Shown: positions 1-9,900 of the stretch, one piece after another
Layout: each line of letters begins with the position of its first letter
How positions within the stretch are numbered: the first letter of the stretch is position 1
DNA from: BJ22 sp031405895
Lineage (GTDB): Bacteria; Planctomycetota; Planctomycetia; Pirellulales; Pirellulaceae
Direction: 5' to 3'
DNA: 16,572 bases
Assembly: GCA_031405895.1 (NCBI GenBank)
Contig: JANOFL010000126.1
Coordinates: 1 to 16,572, forward strand
Notes under the pieces: model-generated
Databases searched by the model: none
Told to the model about the DNA's origin: nothing
Seen by the model: the letters and a program-made list of their open reading frames with translations, nothing else
Translations under genes and position numbers: made by a program

Positions 1-843
1 GCCGCTGGTGCTTGTGATCGCGGCCGTTGTCACGATGTCGCGGGCCGAGTCGAGCAGGATATCGCCCGTCGCCGTCGTGATCGTGCCGTCGACGCTGATT
101 CCATTGACCACCGCGTCGGCGAGCGTGCCGTTGTCGGCGTCAAAGAAAAAGGTCCCCGCGCCACCCGTCGCCAGCGCTGCGTTGAGATCGATGTCGTCGC
201 CGGCCCGCAGCGTGATGTGACCCGTTGCGGACGAGACCCGTGCGTTCATGACCACGTCACTGGCCGCGCCGCGGGCTTCCAGCAAAATGTTGCCTGTCCC
301 GCCAGCCGTCGCTCCCGCCAAATCGCCATCGAGGCCATCGTTGACTGTCAATGTGCCAGCTTCGACCACGACTTTGACCGGTCCGGCCGTCGTCGTCAGG
401 TCGTCGAGAGCCGCGACGCCGCGACTGACCGCAGAAGTCGTCGAGTTGAAATTGACCGCCGAAACGTCAACCGAAACTGCCGACACGCGGTCCACCGTCA
501 GGCTGCCGCCCACGGCGACTTCACGCAGGTAGATCCCGGTCGCGGCTACAGCTGCGACGCGGGTGACCTCCAGGTCGATCGCGTTGTTGTTCGTTCCCGG
601 CGGACTGATCAGGTCGGGCGTACCGATCGTGCCGCCGGCCCGCAGCGAGACTTCCGTCGCGCGGACATTCGTCAGCGCCACGTTGCCGTCCAGAATGTCC
701 GCCCCGGCGCTCAGGGCAACCGTGTCGCCTTCGACCAGCCCCAGCGTGATGGTCCCCGTGCCTGCCGAGAACAGCACATCGCCCGTACCAGCGTCGACCG
801 TCGCGCCCTGCGTGATGTTCCGCGCTGCCACCAGCCCGATGTC
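1..843 (-). repeat. 281-residue tandem repeat, unit B
   Basis: This is the second unit. It ends at the window edge on the same TSTSG residues as unit A. Positions 1-120 match 844-963 with seven differences by hand count, all at third codon positions and silent. The middle of the unit (roughly 350-800) is more diverged, with insertions and deletions, but keeps landmarks such as NAIDLEVTRVAAVAATGIYL. More copies may follow outside the window. Confidence 0.75.
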
Positions 844-3800
844 GCCGCTGGTGCTTGTGATCGCGGCCGTGGTCACGATGTCGCGGGCCGAGTCGAGCAG
901 GATGTCGCCCGTCGCCGTTGTGATGGTGCCGTCGACGCTGATCCCGTTGACCACTGCGTCGGCCAGAGTGCCGTTGTCGGCGTCGAAGAAGACTGTGCCA
1001 ACGCCAGCCGTCGCGAGGGCTGGGTTGAGGTCGATGTCGTCGCCGGCCCGAAGCGTGATGTGGCCGGTGCCGCTGCTTACCGCCGCGTTGACGATCACGT
1101 CACTGGCCAGTCCGCGGGCTTCCAGCAGGACGTCACCTGCGCCACCGGCCGTGATGGCCTCGTCGACTGTCAGGCTGCCGGCCTCTGCCACCACCTTGAT
1201 CGGCCCGCCGTCGGAAGTCGCCATCCCGGTCAGCGAAGCGTCGACAACCGCCGTGATCGTGCCGTCGTCGTTGACCTGCTGGACGGTGACGGCACCGCTG
1301 GCTCCGATCACCAGAGCGTCGATGTCGCGGAGATAAATGCCGTCGGCCGAGCGGGCGGCGACGGTCGTCACAGCCACGTCGATCGCGTTGACATTGATGG
1401 GGGGCGTACCGTTGCCGGCGTCGGCATCACCGATCTGGCCAACGAGGTTGCTGGCGTTCGTGATCGATGCGTCGGCCACCATCCGCAGATTGGTCGCCGT
1501 GATGTTGAGAACTGCGCCGTTGTTGTCGAGAATCGACCGTTCGGCCAGCAGCGAGACATTGCCCGCCGCGGCATCAACCACTGCCAGCAGGATGTTGCCT
1601 TCGTTGTCGGCCACGATCCGGATGTCGCCGCCCGCCGTGGTGATCGCCGTGGCGGCCGCCATCTCGACGCCGCTGATCGCGTCGGCTGTGTCATTGCCAG
1701 CGCTGAGGAAAACGGTCCCCGTGCCGCCCGTGGTAATGTCCGCGTTCTGGTCGATGTCGTCGCCGGCCAGCAAAGTGATGTGGCCCGTGGCTGAGACCAC
1801 ATCCGAGTCGACGACGATATCGTCGCTGGCCGACAGGAGAATGTTTCCGCCCAGCGTCGTGACTCCGAACAGGCCGTTGGACGGCGCGAAGCCGGCGGGG
1901 ACGACATTCAGCGCTCCAGCGTCGACTTCGACCACGATCGCGCCCGTCGCGGCCGTGTTGTTGGCCTGGACGAGGTTCAGGTCGCCGCCGGCCGCGATTT
2001 CATTCAGCCGGATGTTTCCGGCAACGGCGATCGCCGGGCCGCTGGCCGTGACCGCGTCGATGGCAAAAACCGCGGTTTCGAGTGCATTTGCGCTGCCGAT
2101 TCCGGTCACCGCGCGAAGCGTGACCAATGCGCCCACGTTGTTGGCGACCAGATCAACATCCGTATCGCCACCATCGACGATCCCGCCGTTGCGGCTGGTG
2201 ATCCGGATCGCGTCGACCGTGGCGTTGGCGGTCTGGACCGAGCCCAGGGTGATGTCTTCGTCGGCCGAAAGGGTGACTTCGGCCAGCCCCGCGCCAAGCG
2301 CCGCCGCACCTAGCGTGATGGTCGAAGGCGACGGCAGTCCGTCAATGCCCGGCACATAGTCGGTCGTCACATCGCGGCCGGCGACAATCCGGGTCCCGTC
2401 GGCCATGAAGATGGCTCCGCCCGCTCCGTTGCTGTCGAGATTCGCGTCGGCTTCGACCGTGATGTTGCCGGTCACCGTCGTGACCACGATCAGGTTGTCG
2501 GTGTCAGCCGCGTCACCGGCACTGAACGGCCCCCCGAACCGGATGTCGTCGTCGGCCCGCAGGCTGATGTCGCCCGCGTCGGTCAGGACGACGTCGTTGA
2601 CGATGATCGAGGAAGCCGCGCCGGTCGCCGTGATCGTGACCGAGCCGGTGCTGGTCACCGTTCCGTCATTCCCGGCGATCACATCGTCGGAAATCGTCAC
2701 GGTCCCGGGCGAAGTCAGCGTCACCGAGCCGGCCGCGCCCGTCGATTGCAGGGCCACGTTGTCGCAGTTTAGGTCGAGCAGGTCGAGCGCCGCGGCGAGC
2801 GAAACCACCACGAGGCTGCCGCCTGAAGTCGCATCCAGTACATCGGCTGTTACACCAATCGTCTCGGCCGCGTCGCTGGCGAACAGCACCCGCGTCGCGA
2901 CCAGATCGATCGAGCCGTCGGAAGCCACGACATCGGCCCCTTCGACCCGCAGGTCGCCCGCGACGGTCAGCACAGCGCCAATCGTCAGCGTGCCCAGCCC
3001 GCTGTCGTCGGCGTCTGCGATGAGTCCAAGGTTGGTGACCGTGATCACATCGCCCGTGACGTCGAGATCGCCATCCGACTGGATCAGTGCGGTGATGGCC
3101 GTGATCGTCAGCGAAGCCGTCCCGCCCACGTCGAGCACGACATTGCCCGCGACAGCGCTGGCGACGAGGGCCCCTGTCGCGAAGACTTCGATCGGGTTGA
3201 AGAGCGGGTCGAGGTCGCAGATGAACACGTCGGCGGACATCTCGCCGATGCTGCCCGCGACCGCCGTCAGCGTCACGTCATTGCCTGAAACGTCCAGATC
3301 GTCGCCCGGCGTGTCGCCGTCGATGATGTTGCGGTCGGCGGAAATGATCACGTCGCCGGCGGTCGGGCCGGCAAAAACCGAGACCACGATCACGTCACTG
3401 GTCGCTCCAGTCGCCATCAGCGTCACGTCATTGGCGTCGCTGTCGGTGCCGGTGGCGTCCACCAGCGTCGCAGTGATCGTGCCGGCAGCCATGACGATGA
3501 TCGGCCCGTCGCCAGTGACCACGCTGGTCAGAAGCAGGTCGCCGAGGCCGCGGAGCGCGATTGGTCCGGTCGTGTTGCTGGCGACAACTTCGCTGCCAGC
3601 GGCCAGGTCCAGCTTGCCATCGACGCCCGCTCCGGCAATTTCGTCGCGCGCGGTCAGGGTGATCAGCCCGCCGGCCGAGATATCAACGAGCGCATCGTCG
3701 GTCGCGTCATTGATCGAACCGGCCGGGGTGTCGACCGTGACGGTGGTTCCAGCGGTGATCGAGCCGACGGTCACATCCCCGGCCGTGGCTTCGATGTCGA

Positions 3801-5721
3801 CCAGTCCGGCCGTGGCAGTGATGGTCCCGCTGGTGATGTCGCCGGCGGTGGCCAGCAGAATGACGTCGTTGGCGGCGCTGACCGAAGTGATCGCGATTCC
3901 GCCGGTCGTGGTGGTCAGGGTCGCGTTGCTGCCGGCCCCGCCCGCACTGACGGAAATCGCGGTAACAGCACCGGCGGCGTTGACTTCGATCGAGCCGTCT
4001 GCGGTTGTGACCGAAACCAGCGCGATGCCGTCGCTTTCGTCGATCCGGATGTTGCCGGTGGCCGTGTTGGTAGCCGACAGGTTGCCCACGGTCGTGTCGA
4101 GATCAATGCCCTCGGCCGCGCTGGCGGTCAGGTTGAGCGACGCGACGTCAATCGCCGCGGAGCCATCCTGTGTGATGCCGCCCCGGTCGCCGTCACCGGC
4201 TCCGACACCGGCATTGTCGAGGTCCGCAGCGAGAACCACACCGTGAAGTCCGCCGCCCGTGGTAATGATTTGTCCGGTATCAAGGACAATGTCGTCGCCG
4301 GCATTGAAAGTCAGCGTTCCGGCCACGGCCGACGCCAGTTCGACAATTGCTCCGCTTTCGATGGTCAGATCGTCGCCGGCCGCCGCGCTGTCACCGGCCG
4401 TGAAGACGGTGGAAGCCCCGACCGTGATGTTGGCACTGATGGTGAGCGGGCTGTTGGCCCGGATCGCGCCACCTCCGCCCGCCGTTGAAGCGCCGCTGAT
4501 GGTCAGGCCGCCGCCGAGGTCGGTGACCTGGACGATGCCGGCCGCCGTGGCCGCGTTGAAGACCAGTCGCAGCGACTGGATGTCGATATCGTCTGCCGCC
4601 ACGCCGTCCCCGATTCCGTCCGTAGCCGACGTGAGCCTGATCGTGCCGCTGGCCGCCGTCAGGTTGGCTGTCTCGGCGACCGTGTTGTCCGTGATAGCGC
4701 TGTTGGCGACGACCTGAATCGCATTGGCCGAAACGCTCGTGGTGCTGAGCGACGAAAGGGCGATGTTCCCGCCATTGGCACCGCTGGCCGAAAGCAGGAT
4801 CGTGCCCGACCCGGCATTGATGACCGATCCGTCCGTCAGCGTGATCCCGTCGCCCGAATCGCCCAGCAAGGCATCCGCGTTGGCCGTCAGGGAAACGTTG
4901 CCGGCACCCGGCGCGGAAATGGAACCCGTCGCTGTAAAACTGATCGCGTCATCCGCCTGCAGTGTCACGGATCCAGCCGCCGTCGTGGTCAGATCGTCCT
5001 CGACCACAATGTCGCTGTTGACCCCGGTCGCGGTGACGGTGATCCCTGCGTCCGCGTCGAGCGACCCGGCCAGCGTGATGGTCCCCGCCGCGTTGAGAGT
5101 TGCGGTTCCCTCCACGTCGGTCAAGGAACCGGCTGCCAGCTGAATTTGTCCTCCAGCGCCGACCGTGATGGCGAGATCGGCAACCGGAACGACACCCGGA
5201 TCATTGATGGTCAGGTTGCCACCCAACTGAACCAGGTCCTCGGCTGAAATCTGCACATCACCGCGCGGCAGGGCGACGAGGCTGGAGTGAAACTGGACGG
5301 TGTCGACGCCGTTGATCGCGACCACCGGGCTGCCGGCGAAATCGAGTGGCGCGGTCGCGAAATTGTCGCGCCAGAAGAAAGTGCCCAGCGGGCCGCCAAT
5401 GCCATCCACCACGATCCGGCGCAAATCGGTGAACTGGTCAGTTTCTTCGCCCGCGTCGAAGGTCAGGTCGTTGTCTTCGTCGAGAAAAAAATCGGTCGCG
5501 TTTCGGGCCAGGAGGTTGGCGATGGTGTTGCCGCCGGCCGTGATGTCGACGTCCAGGACGCCCGTCCCGTTGTTGAAAGTTGCCGTGACGGCCATGACGC
5601 GGCGGCGTTCGAGCCGGCGGATGCCGCCTTCGCGGGCCGCCGCCGCTTTTCGCCGCCGCTCGTCCATGAAATGGCGAATGTGCCGTTGCAGGCGGGCCAG
5701 CGGATGCTCGCGGGAGGACAT
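1..5721 (-). CDS. Giant beta-strand-repeat surface protein, C-terminus outside window
   Basis: The frame is open from the ATG at 5721 to the window edge, giving 1907 codons with no stop, so the 3' end is missing. An in-frame TAA lies about 20 codons upstream; GTG and TTG codons lie between but 5721 is the first ATG. The N-terminus is very basic (residues 1-43) and holds LERRRVMA at 37-44, resembling the LEPR-XLL motif of large planctomycete exported proteins. An acidic loop at 81-92 (D81, D83, D85, D89, E92) resembles an EF-hand calcium loop but has Leu where Gly is usual. The rest is Gly/Ala/Thr/Asp-rich short beta-strand repeats such as GDITLLAGDDI and GNILLSA, as in filamentous, beta-helical adhesins. 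The last 562 residues form two repeats of 281 residues. Cysteine is almost absent. Likely an extracellular structural or adhesion protein; the exact function is unknown. Confidence 0.85.
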   Translation of the reverse strand, partial: MSSREHPLARLQRHIRHFMDERRRKAAAAREGGIRRLERRRVMAVTATFNNGTGVLDVDITAGGNTIANLLARNATDFFLDEDNDLTFDAGEETDQFTDLRRIVVDGIGGPLGTFFWRDNFATAPLDFAGSPVVAINGVDTVQFHSSLVALPRGDVQISAEDLVQLGGNLTINDPGVVPVADLAITVGAGGQIQLAAGSLTDVEGTATLNAAGTITLAGSLDADAGITVTATGVNSDIVVEDDLTTTAAGSVTLQADDAISFTATGSISAPGAGNVSLTANADALLGDSGDGITLTDGSVINAGSGTILLSASGANGGNIALSSLSTTSVSANAIQVVANSAITDNTVAETANLTAASGTIRLTSATDGIGDGVAADDIDIQSLRLVFNAATAAGIVQVTDLGGGLTISGASTAGGGGAIRANSPLTISANITVGASTVFTAGDSAAAGDDLTIESGAIVELASAVAGTLTFNAGDDIVLDTGQIITTGGGLHGVVLAADLDNAGVGAGDGDRGGITQDGSAAIDVASLNLTASAAEGIDLDTTVGNLSATNTATGNIRIDESDGIALVSVTTADGSIEVNAAGAVTAISVSAGGAGSNATLTTTTGGIAITSVSAANDVILLATAGDITSGTITATAGLVDIEATAGDVTVGSITAGTTVTVDTPAGSINDATDDALVDISAGGLITLTARDEIAGAGVDGKLDLAAGSEVVASNTTGPIALRGLGDLLLTSVVTGDGPIIVMAAGTITATLVDATGTDSDANDVTLMATGATSDVIVVSVFAGPTAGDVIISADRNIIDGDTPGDDLDVSGNDVTLTAVAGSIGEMSADVFICDLDPLFNPIEVFATGALVASAVAGNVVLDVGGTASLTITAITALIQSDGDLDVTGDVITVTNLGLIADADDSGLGTLTIGAVLTVAGDLRVEGADVVASDGSIDLVATRVLFASDAAETIGVTADVLDATSGGSLVVVSLAAALDLLDLNCDNVALQSTGAAGSVTLTSPGTVTISDDVIAGNDGTVTSTGSVTITATGAASSIIVNDVVLTDAGDISLRADDDIRFGGPFSAGDAADTDNLIVVTTVTGNITVEADANLDSNGAGGAIFMADGTRIVAGRDVTTDYVPGIDGLPSPSTITLGAAALGAGLAEVTLSADEDITLGSVQTANATVDAIRITSRNGGIVDGGDTDVDLVANNVGALVTLRAVTGIGSANALETAVFAIDAVTASGPAIAVAGNIRLNEIAAGGDLNLVQANNTAATGAIVVEVDAGALNVVPAGFAPSNGLFGVTTLGGNILLSASDDIVVDSDVVSATGHITLLAGDDIDQNADITTGGTGTVFLSAGNDTADAISGVEMAAATAITTAGGDIRIVADNEGNILLAVVDAAAGNVSLLAERSILDNNGAVLNITATNLRMVADASITNASNLVGQIGDADAGNGTPPINVNAIDVAVTTVAARSADGIYLRDIDALVIGASGAVTVQQVNDDGTITAVVDASLTGMATSDGGPIKVVAEAGSLTVDEAITAGGAGDVLLEARGLASDVIVNAAVSSGTGHITLRAGDDIDLNPALATAGVGTVFFDADNGTLADAVVNGISVDGTITTATGDILLDSARDIVTTAAITSTSGDIGLVAARNITQGATVDAGTGDVLFSAGTGTITLGLVEGDTVALSAGADILDGNVALTNVRATEVSLRAGGTIGTPDLISPPGTNNNAIDLEVTRVAAVAATGIYLREVAVGGSLTVDRVSAVSVDVSAVNFNSTTSAVSRGVAALDDLTTTAGPVKVVVEAGTLTVNDGLDGDLAGATAGGTGNILLEARGAASDVVMNARVSSATGHITLRAGDDIDLNAALATGGAGTFFFDADNGTLADAVVNGISVDGTITTATGDILLDSARDIVTTAAITSTSG
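844..1686 (-). repeat. 281-residue tandem repeat, unit A
   Basis: This is the first of two adjacent in-frame units in the giant protein, offset from the next by exactly 843 bp. It includes the landmarks NAIDVAVTTVAARSADGIYL, ITLRAGDDIDLNPAL and a closing stretch ending AAITSTSG. The region just upstream (about 1690-2060) is a more divergent relative, with ITLLAGDDIDQNADI at the matching place. Confidence 0.75.
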
Positions 5722-6209
5722 GATCGGGTTCCGGAACACGGGCAAGGGGTTGCCGACAGCGGCGGAAACGGCGAAAACTGCGGCCCATTATAGGGCTGGG
5801 GATTCCCTGGAAGCGGCTTTTTTCCAGAACTGTCCATTCTAGTTTGCCGTGTGGGGAAACGCGCTTTTTGCCCTTTCGATTCGGAGACCGAAACGGATTG
5901 GTCCAGCCCGGCTGGGTGGTTCAGGCCGGGCACTGGGCCGGCTGTGACGGTTTTTCCGGATGACCTGGCGGCGGCGGGCGTTTTTTGTGGGCGACAGACC
6001 GCATCCCCAGTCGATAACATGAGAGCAGGCAGCAGCGGAGCGCTACCGGTCTGCCCGCGGCTGTCCGGTTTTTGGGGACCGACTCCGCGCGAACGGGCTG
6101 GTCATCCGTCCAGCTTGTCCCGGTGCTGGACCTTGCCGCATGATGCCATCAGGAAGATGGCCGGCAGCCGGCCCGGCTTTGATGCCACGCCATTGACTTG
6201 TGCGACCCC
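5722..6209. other. Divergent intergenic region between giant gene and FHA gene
   Basis: These 488 bases separate divergent genes. Apart from the minus-strand TATAAT and the nearby small inverted repeat, I see nothing firm. Open frames on both strands here (for example plus 5851-6213 and minus up to 6020) have no recognisable domains and look like chance frames in GC-rich DNA. No clear promoter was found for the FHA gene. Confidence 0.5.
5787..5792 (-). promoter_or_regulatory. Candidate -10 box (TATAAT) for the giant surface-protein gene
   Basis: A perfect TATAAT is read on the minus strand, 66 bases upstream of the ATG at 5721. The matching -35 place (about 5810-5815) reads GCTTCC or CGCTTC, a poor match. 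An inverted repeat, CTGGAA at 5807-5812 with TTCCAG at 5822-5827, overlaps that place and could be an operator. This is sequence matching only. Confidence 0.35.
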
Positions 6210-6650
6210 ATGATTTGTCTTTTGCAAGTGATCGAAGGTCCGCTGGCCGGCCACCAGTGCTGGCTGCGCGACGACCAGCGGCTTTCGATCGGCCGGATGT
6301 CGACTGCTGATTTTCCGGTCGTCAGCGATCTGCACATGTCGCGTTGCCACCTGCTGGTGGAAGGCAACCGAGCCACGTTCCGGCTGCGCGATGTGGGCAG
6401 CAGCAATGGCACCTGGGTCAACGAGGCCCGCGTCAACGCAGTCGAAATCTGCGACGGCGACACGATCCGGGCCGGCATGTCGGCCTTCCGGGTCTCCCTG
6501 CGACAGGCCGGGACGACCGAAGAATCAACGGCTAGCTCCGGCAACCTCACGCCCTTTTCGCGACCAGTTGGCAGCGGCTCCGACGCCCATCAGACTCTGA
6601 TCGGCATCCCCTTCGTCCCGATCCGCTCGGTCCACAAGCTGGACGAGTGA
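6210..6650 (+). CDS. FHA domain protein (phosphothreonine-binding)
   Basis: A 146-residue cytoplasmic-type protein with one forkhead-associated domain over residues 5-97. The family signature residues are present: G28-R29, S44-R45-x-H47, D61 and S65-N66-G67-T68, followed by V70-N71. In FHA domains the Arg of GR and the Ser of SRxH contact phosphothreonine, so this copy should be binding-competent. The tail after about 100 is Ser/Thr/Gly-rich and probably disordered. I chose the ATG at 6210 because the domain's first strand begins straight after it; an in-frame TTG at 6198 would add only four residues. No strong Shine-Dalgarno is visible. It has no signal peptide or membrane segment. It stands alone on its strand between two surface-protein genes. 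It may read phosphorylation by Ser/Thr kinases such as the one at 13762, but that pairing is inference. Confidence 0.85.
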   Translation: MICLLQVIEGPLAGHQCWLRDDQRLSIGRMSTADFPVVSDLHMSRCHLLVEGNRATFRLRDVGSSNGTWVNEARVNAVEICDGDTIRAGMSAFRVSLRQAGTTEESTASSGNLTPFSRPVGSGSDAHQTLIGIPFVPIRSVHKLDE

Positions 6651-6658
6651 CCGCTCCC

Positions 6659-6694
6659 GTTAGCGGAACGGCGCAAGCCGTCCGGCGACCGCAT
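6659..6694. repeat. 36-bp structured intergenic repeat, copy 1
   Basis: Differs at two positions from the copy starting at 6715. It contains a hairpin at 6664-6684: CGG, bulged A, ACGGC, loop GCAA (GNRA type), GCCGT, CCG. It starts eight bases after the FHA stop codon, so it would lie in that gene's 3' untranslated region. I believe such GGCGCAAGCC elements are dispersed in planctomycete genomes, but could not search. Confidence 0.7.
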
Positions 6695-6714
6695 TGGAAT
6701 CCGCTGCCTTGTTT

Positions 6715-6750
6715 GTTAGCGGTACGGCGCAAGCCGTCCGGCGATCGCAT
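6715..6750. repeat. 36-bp structured intergenic repeat, copy 2
   Basis: Second direct copy, offset by 56 bp. Its hairpin at 6720-6740 has the same stems and GCAA loop. The only change inside the hairpin is the unpaired bulge (T instead of A), so pairing is fully kept. The other change (C to T) is outside the hairpin. Confidence 0.7.
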
Positions 6751-6792
6751 GTGAATTGACGCTCCCTGGCCCGCATTCCTCACAACAACCGA

Positions 6793-6850
6793 TAACCCGA
6801 AGCGTCAGCGAGGGGGAATCAGCCAGATCCCTTGCTGACGCGTCGGGTTA
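6793..6850. terminator. Long hairpin between convergent genes, possible bidirectional terminator
   Basis: Arms at 6793-6814 and 6829-6850 pair over 22 positions with 20 Watson-Crick pairs, one G-U and one mismatch, around a 14-base loop. It sits 142 bases past the FHA stop and 123 bases past the stop of the minus-strand ELWxxDGT gene. No strong U-tract follows on either strand, so it may instead be a dispersed palindromic repeat that also blocks transcription or mRNA decay. Confidence 0.5.
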
Positions 6851-6973
6851 CCAAAAACAGTCTGTCGCGAGCGGTATCCCCTCGTGAGAAATCCGGGATA
6901 GCTGGACGTTGCGTGCCCATTGCTGCTGGCTTTGACGGTAGCAGGCGCACTTTGTGTCGCCCGCGACTTGCCG

Positions 6974-9900
6974 TTAAATGAACACGGCGTCGCTGGACAA
7001 TTGGGCAAAACAGTCATCCAGCCGGGCGTTGTCGCTGGAGTCCAGTTTCGCCGGACTGGTATCGATCCACTTGCGGTCGATACGGGTGTCCACTAACTGC
7101 TGTTGGCTTGAGCCTGCTTCAGTGCCGGTGTGGGGGAGAGTAACGAATGCCGCTGGAGTCACGGGCCGGACCAACGGGCGATTGAAAGCTGCAAAGCTCG
7201 ACCGTGAGGCCCGGCCACTGCCCCGTTCGCCGGGAAGCAGGAAACCGGCTTTGCCTTCGCCGCCGGCGTCCGAATCGCCTTCCGCGCCGCTGCCCGACCG
7301 GCCCTGGTCGTCGCCCGGTTCAGGCGAGCCGGCCAAAGGTGCTCCTTCCGGTGCCGGAGCCGCTTCCGGATTGGCAAGGACCCAGACTTCGCGGCCGGCC
7401 GTGCCATTGGAGGCGCTGAAGACCAGGGTCGTTGCACCAACGGCGGCGAGGCTTTGCGGGCTCGAGCTGGCGATGCCGGGATTGATATTGGAGACCATCG
7501 TCGTCGAAGCGCCGGACACCCCGCTCCGCCAGAGTTCACGGCCGTTGGGGCCGTCTTCAGCATTGAAGTAAACCAGCCCGTTGAGAACCGTCAGGTTCTG
7601 CGGCACCGAGCCGGTTGCGCCCGGGCGAATGTCTTTCACCAGCACCGTCCCGGCCAAGTCCGAATTGCTTCGCCAGAGTTCAACGCCAGTCCCGCTCTGG
7701 AAGGCGCTGAACAGGATCGTGCCGTTCATGTTGACGAGGCTGGCCGGATTGCTGCTGCCGGCCCCCGCTTCGATGTTGCGGACGATGAAGGTCCCGCCAA
7801 AGGCCCCGTTGCTCCGCCAGAGCTCGGTCCCGTTGGTGCCTTCATTGGCAGTGAAGACGAGTGTCCCCTTGTAGTTGAGCAGGTTACCGATGCCCGAATC
7901 AGTTGCCCCGCTACGGATGTCGCGGACGAGGACCGTATTGGCCGGTCCGGTGGATTTCCAGAGTTCGGCCCCCGTGGTGCCGTTGTTGGCGACCATGTAG
8001 ACCACGCCGCCGACGCTGGTTAGCTGGACAGGATTAGAGCTTCCCGCGCCGGGGTTGATGTTTTTGACCATGAAGGTGTTGGCACCCAGGCCTTCGCTGC
8101 TGCGCCACAACTCGCGGCCGTTGCTGCTGTCGTTGGCGGCGAAGAAGAGGACGCCGCGGTTGTTGAGCAGTCCGTCGGGATCGGAGCCGCTGGCCCCGGT
8201 CCTGATATCACGGACCTGAGCAGCACCGGAGGCCGCTCCAGTGCTGGTCCAGAGTTCACGGCCGCTGGCACCGTTGTTGGCTGAGAAGTAGAGCCGTCCG
8301 TTGACGTTGGTCAGGCTGGCCGGATCAGAGCCGAGTGCTCCAGACTGGATATCGCGGACCCGGACGGTTCCGGCGGCCGTGCCGTTGCTGACCCAGAGTT
8401 CGCGCCCGGTCGTTCCATCATTGGCCGTGAAAAAAAGCTGCCCGTTGACGTTGGTCAGGCTGAGCGGGTCGCTGCCGGTGGCACCAGCCAGCATGTCCTT
8501 GACGAGGCTCGTTCCGGCGGTCGTGCCGTTGGAGAAATACAGCTCACGGCCGCTGGCCGGGGTCGTGGCAGTGAAAAAGAACCCGTTGCCCGTATCGGTA
8601 AACTGGTCGGGATCGCTTGCCCCTGCTCCGGCGACGATTTGGATCATGCTCAGGCTCGACGGCGGCGTGGCCGGCGCGACCCCGAGGCCGGTCACCTGCT
8701 TGACGTTGACCCCAAATCCCGGCACGCCGGTCCCGGCGACGCCCGGGAATACAACAACCGCCGCGCCGACACCCGGTGCTTGGACCGCTGGTTCACCGCC
8801 CCCGTCCATCACCCACATTTCTGTACCATTAAAACCGGCGATGGCGCCATTTCTGGCGGTAAAGAACACCCTGCCGTTGACATTCACGAGGTGATTTGGA
8901 CCTCCGTTGTCGGTGCCAGGCGCAATGTCCATCACCAGGACCGTTCCGGCCTGAGTACCGTCGCTCTTCCAAAGCTCGATCCCATTCGTTCCGTTGTTGG
9001 CACTCATAAAGAGTGTGCCATTGATGTTTGTCAACTTGTTGGGACCCGACGGGTTCGCGCCCGCACGAATGTTCTTGACGAGCACAGTCCCGGCGGGCGT
9101 CCCGTCGCTCTTCCAGAGTTCGGCACCGTTTGTTCCGTCGTCGCCCTTGAACAGCAGCAGACCATTGACATTGGTCAGGTGGGCTGGATACGAACCAGTG
9201 GCACCTGCCCGTATGTCTTTGACCATCACCGTTCCATCGACGGTGCCGTCGCTTGTCCAGAGCTCTCCCCCACTTGTAACGCTCCTGGCGCTGAACAGCA
9301 GCCGGCCATTTACGTTGGTCAAGTGACTAACCGTGGGAAAAGTACCGATGGAACCGGGATGAATGTCCTTGACCATTACCGTTCCATCGCCCGTCCCGTC
9401 GCTTTTCCAGAGTGCGTAGCCATTGGTGCCATCATTGGCTCTGAAGAAAAGTGTGCCATTGACGTTGGTAAGGTAGTTGGTACTGATTCCGCTGCTGGCG
9501 GAGCCGGGACGAATATCCCGGACAATCATGGTCCCAGCTGAAGTGCCATTGCTTTTCCAAAGCTCCGTCCCGTTTACACCATCGTTGCCGAAAAAGAACA
9601 ACGTGCCATTCACGTTGACTGGGTCGTAGACGGACAGACCGGCGGAGGCGCCTCCCAAGTCTTGGACCTTGACCGTTCCATTGCTCGTACCATCGCTCTT
9701 CCAGAGCTGTTGTGGGCTATTTCCATCATCCCCGGCGAAAAACAGCATGCCGTTGACGTTGATGAGTTCCCCAATGCCGGAAGAGCCCGTGCCCGAGGCA
9801 ATGTCCTTGACCATGACGGTGCCCGCGGCAGTGCCGTCACTTTTCCAGAGTTCGCGTCCGTTCGTTCCGTCATCGGCGGTGAAAAAAAGGGTTCCATTGA

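Noticed and set aside
8..5143. Several long plus-strand open frames (for example 217-1794, 1337-2359, 2405-4246) across the giant gene
   Set aside because: They are antisense to a continuous 1907-codon minus-strand frame with clear repeat structure. Their translations are Arg-, Ser- or Val-rich with no domain, as expected opposite GC-rich repetitive coding DNA.
7124..7138. LPHTG near the C-terminus of the ELWxxDGT protein, resembling a sortase LPxTG signal
   Set aside because: No hydrophobic segment or basic tail follows; 49 polar residues remain after it. Sortase anchoring is not expected in this context, so it is probably coincidental.
7454..9541. Plus-strand open frames over the ELWxxDGT gene
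   Set aside because: They mirror the 48-residue repeats in antisense and show no independent domain or start signal.
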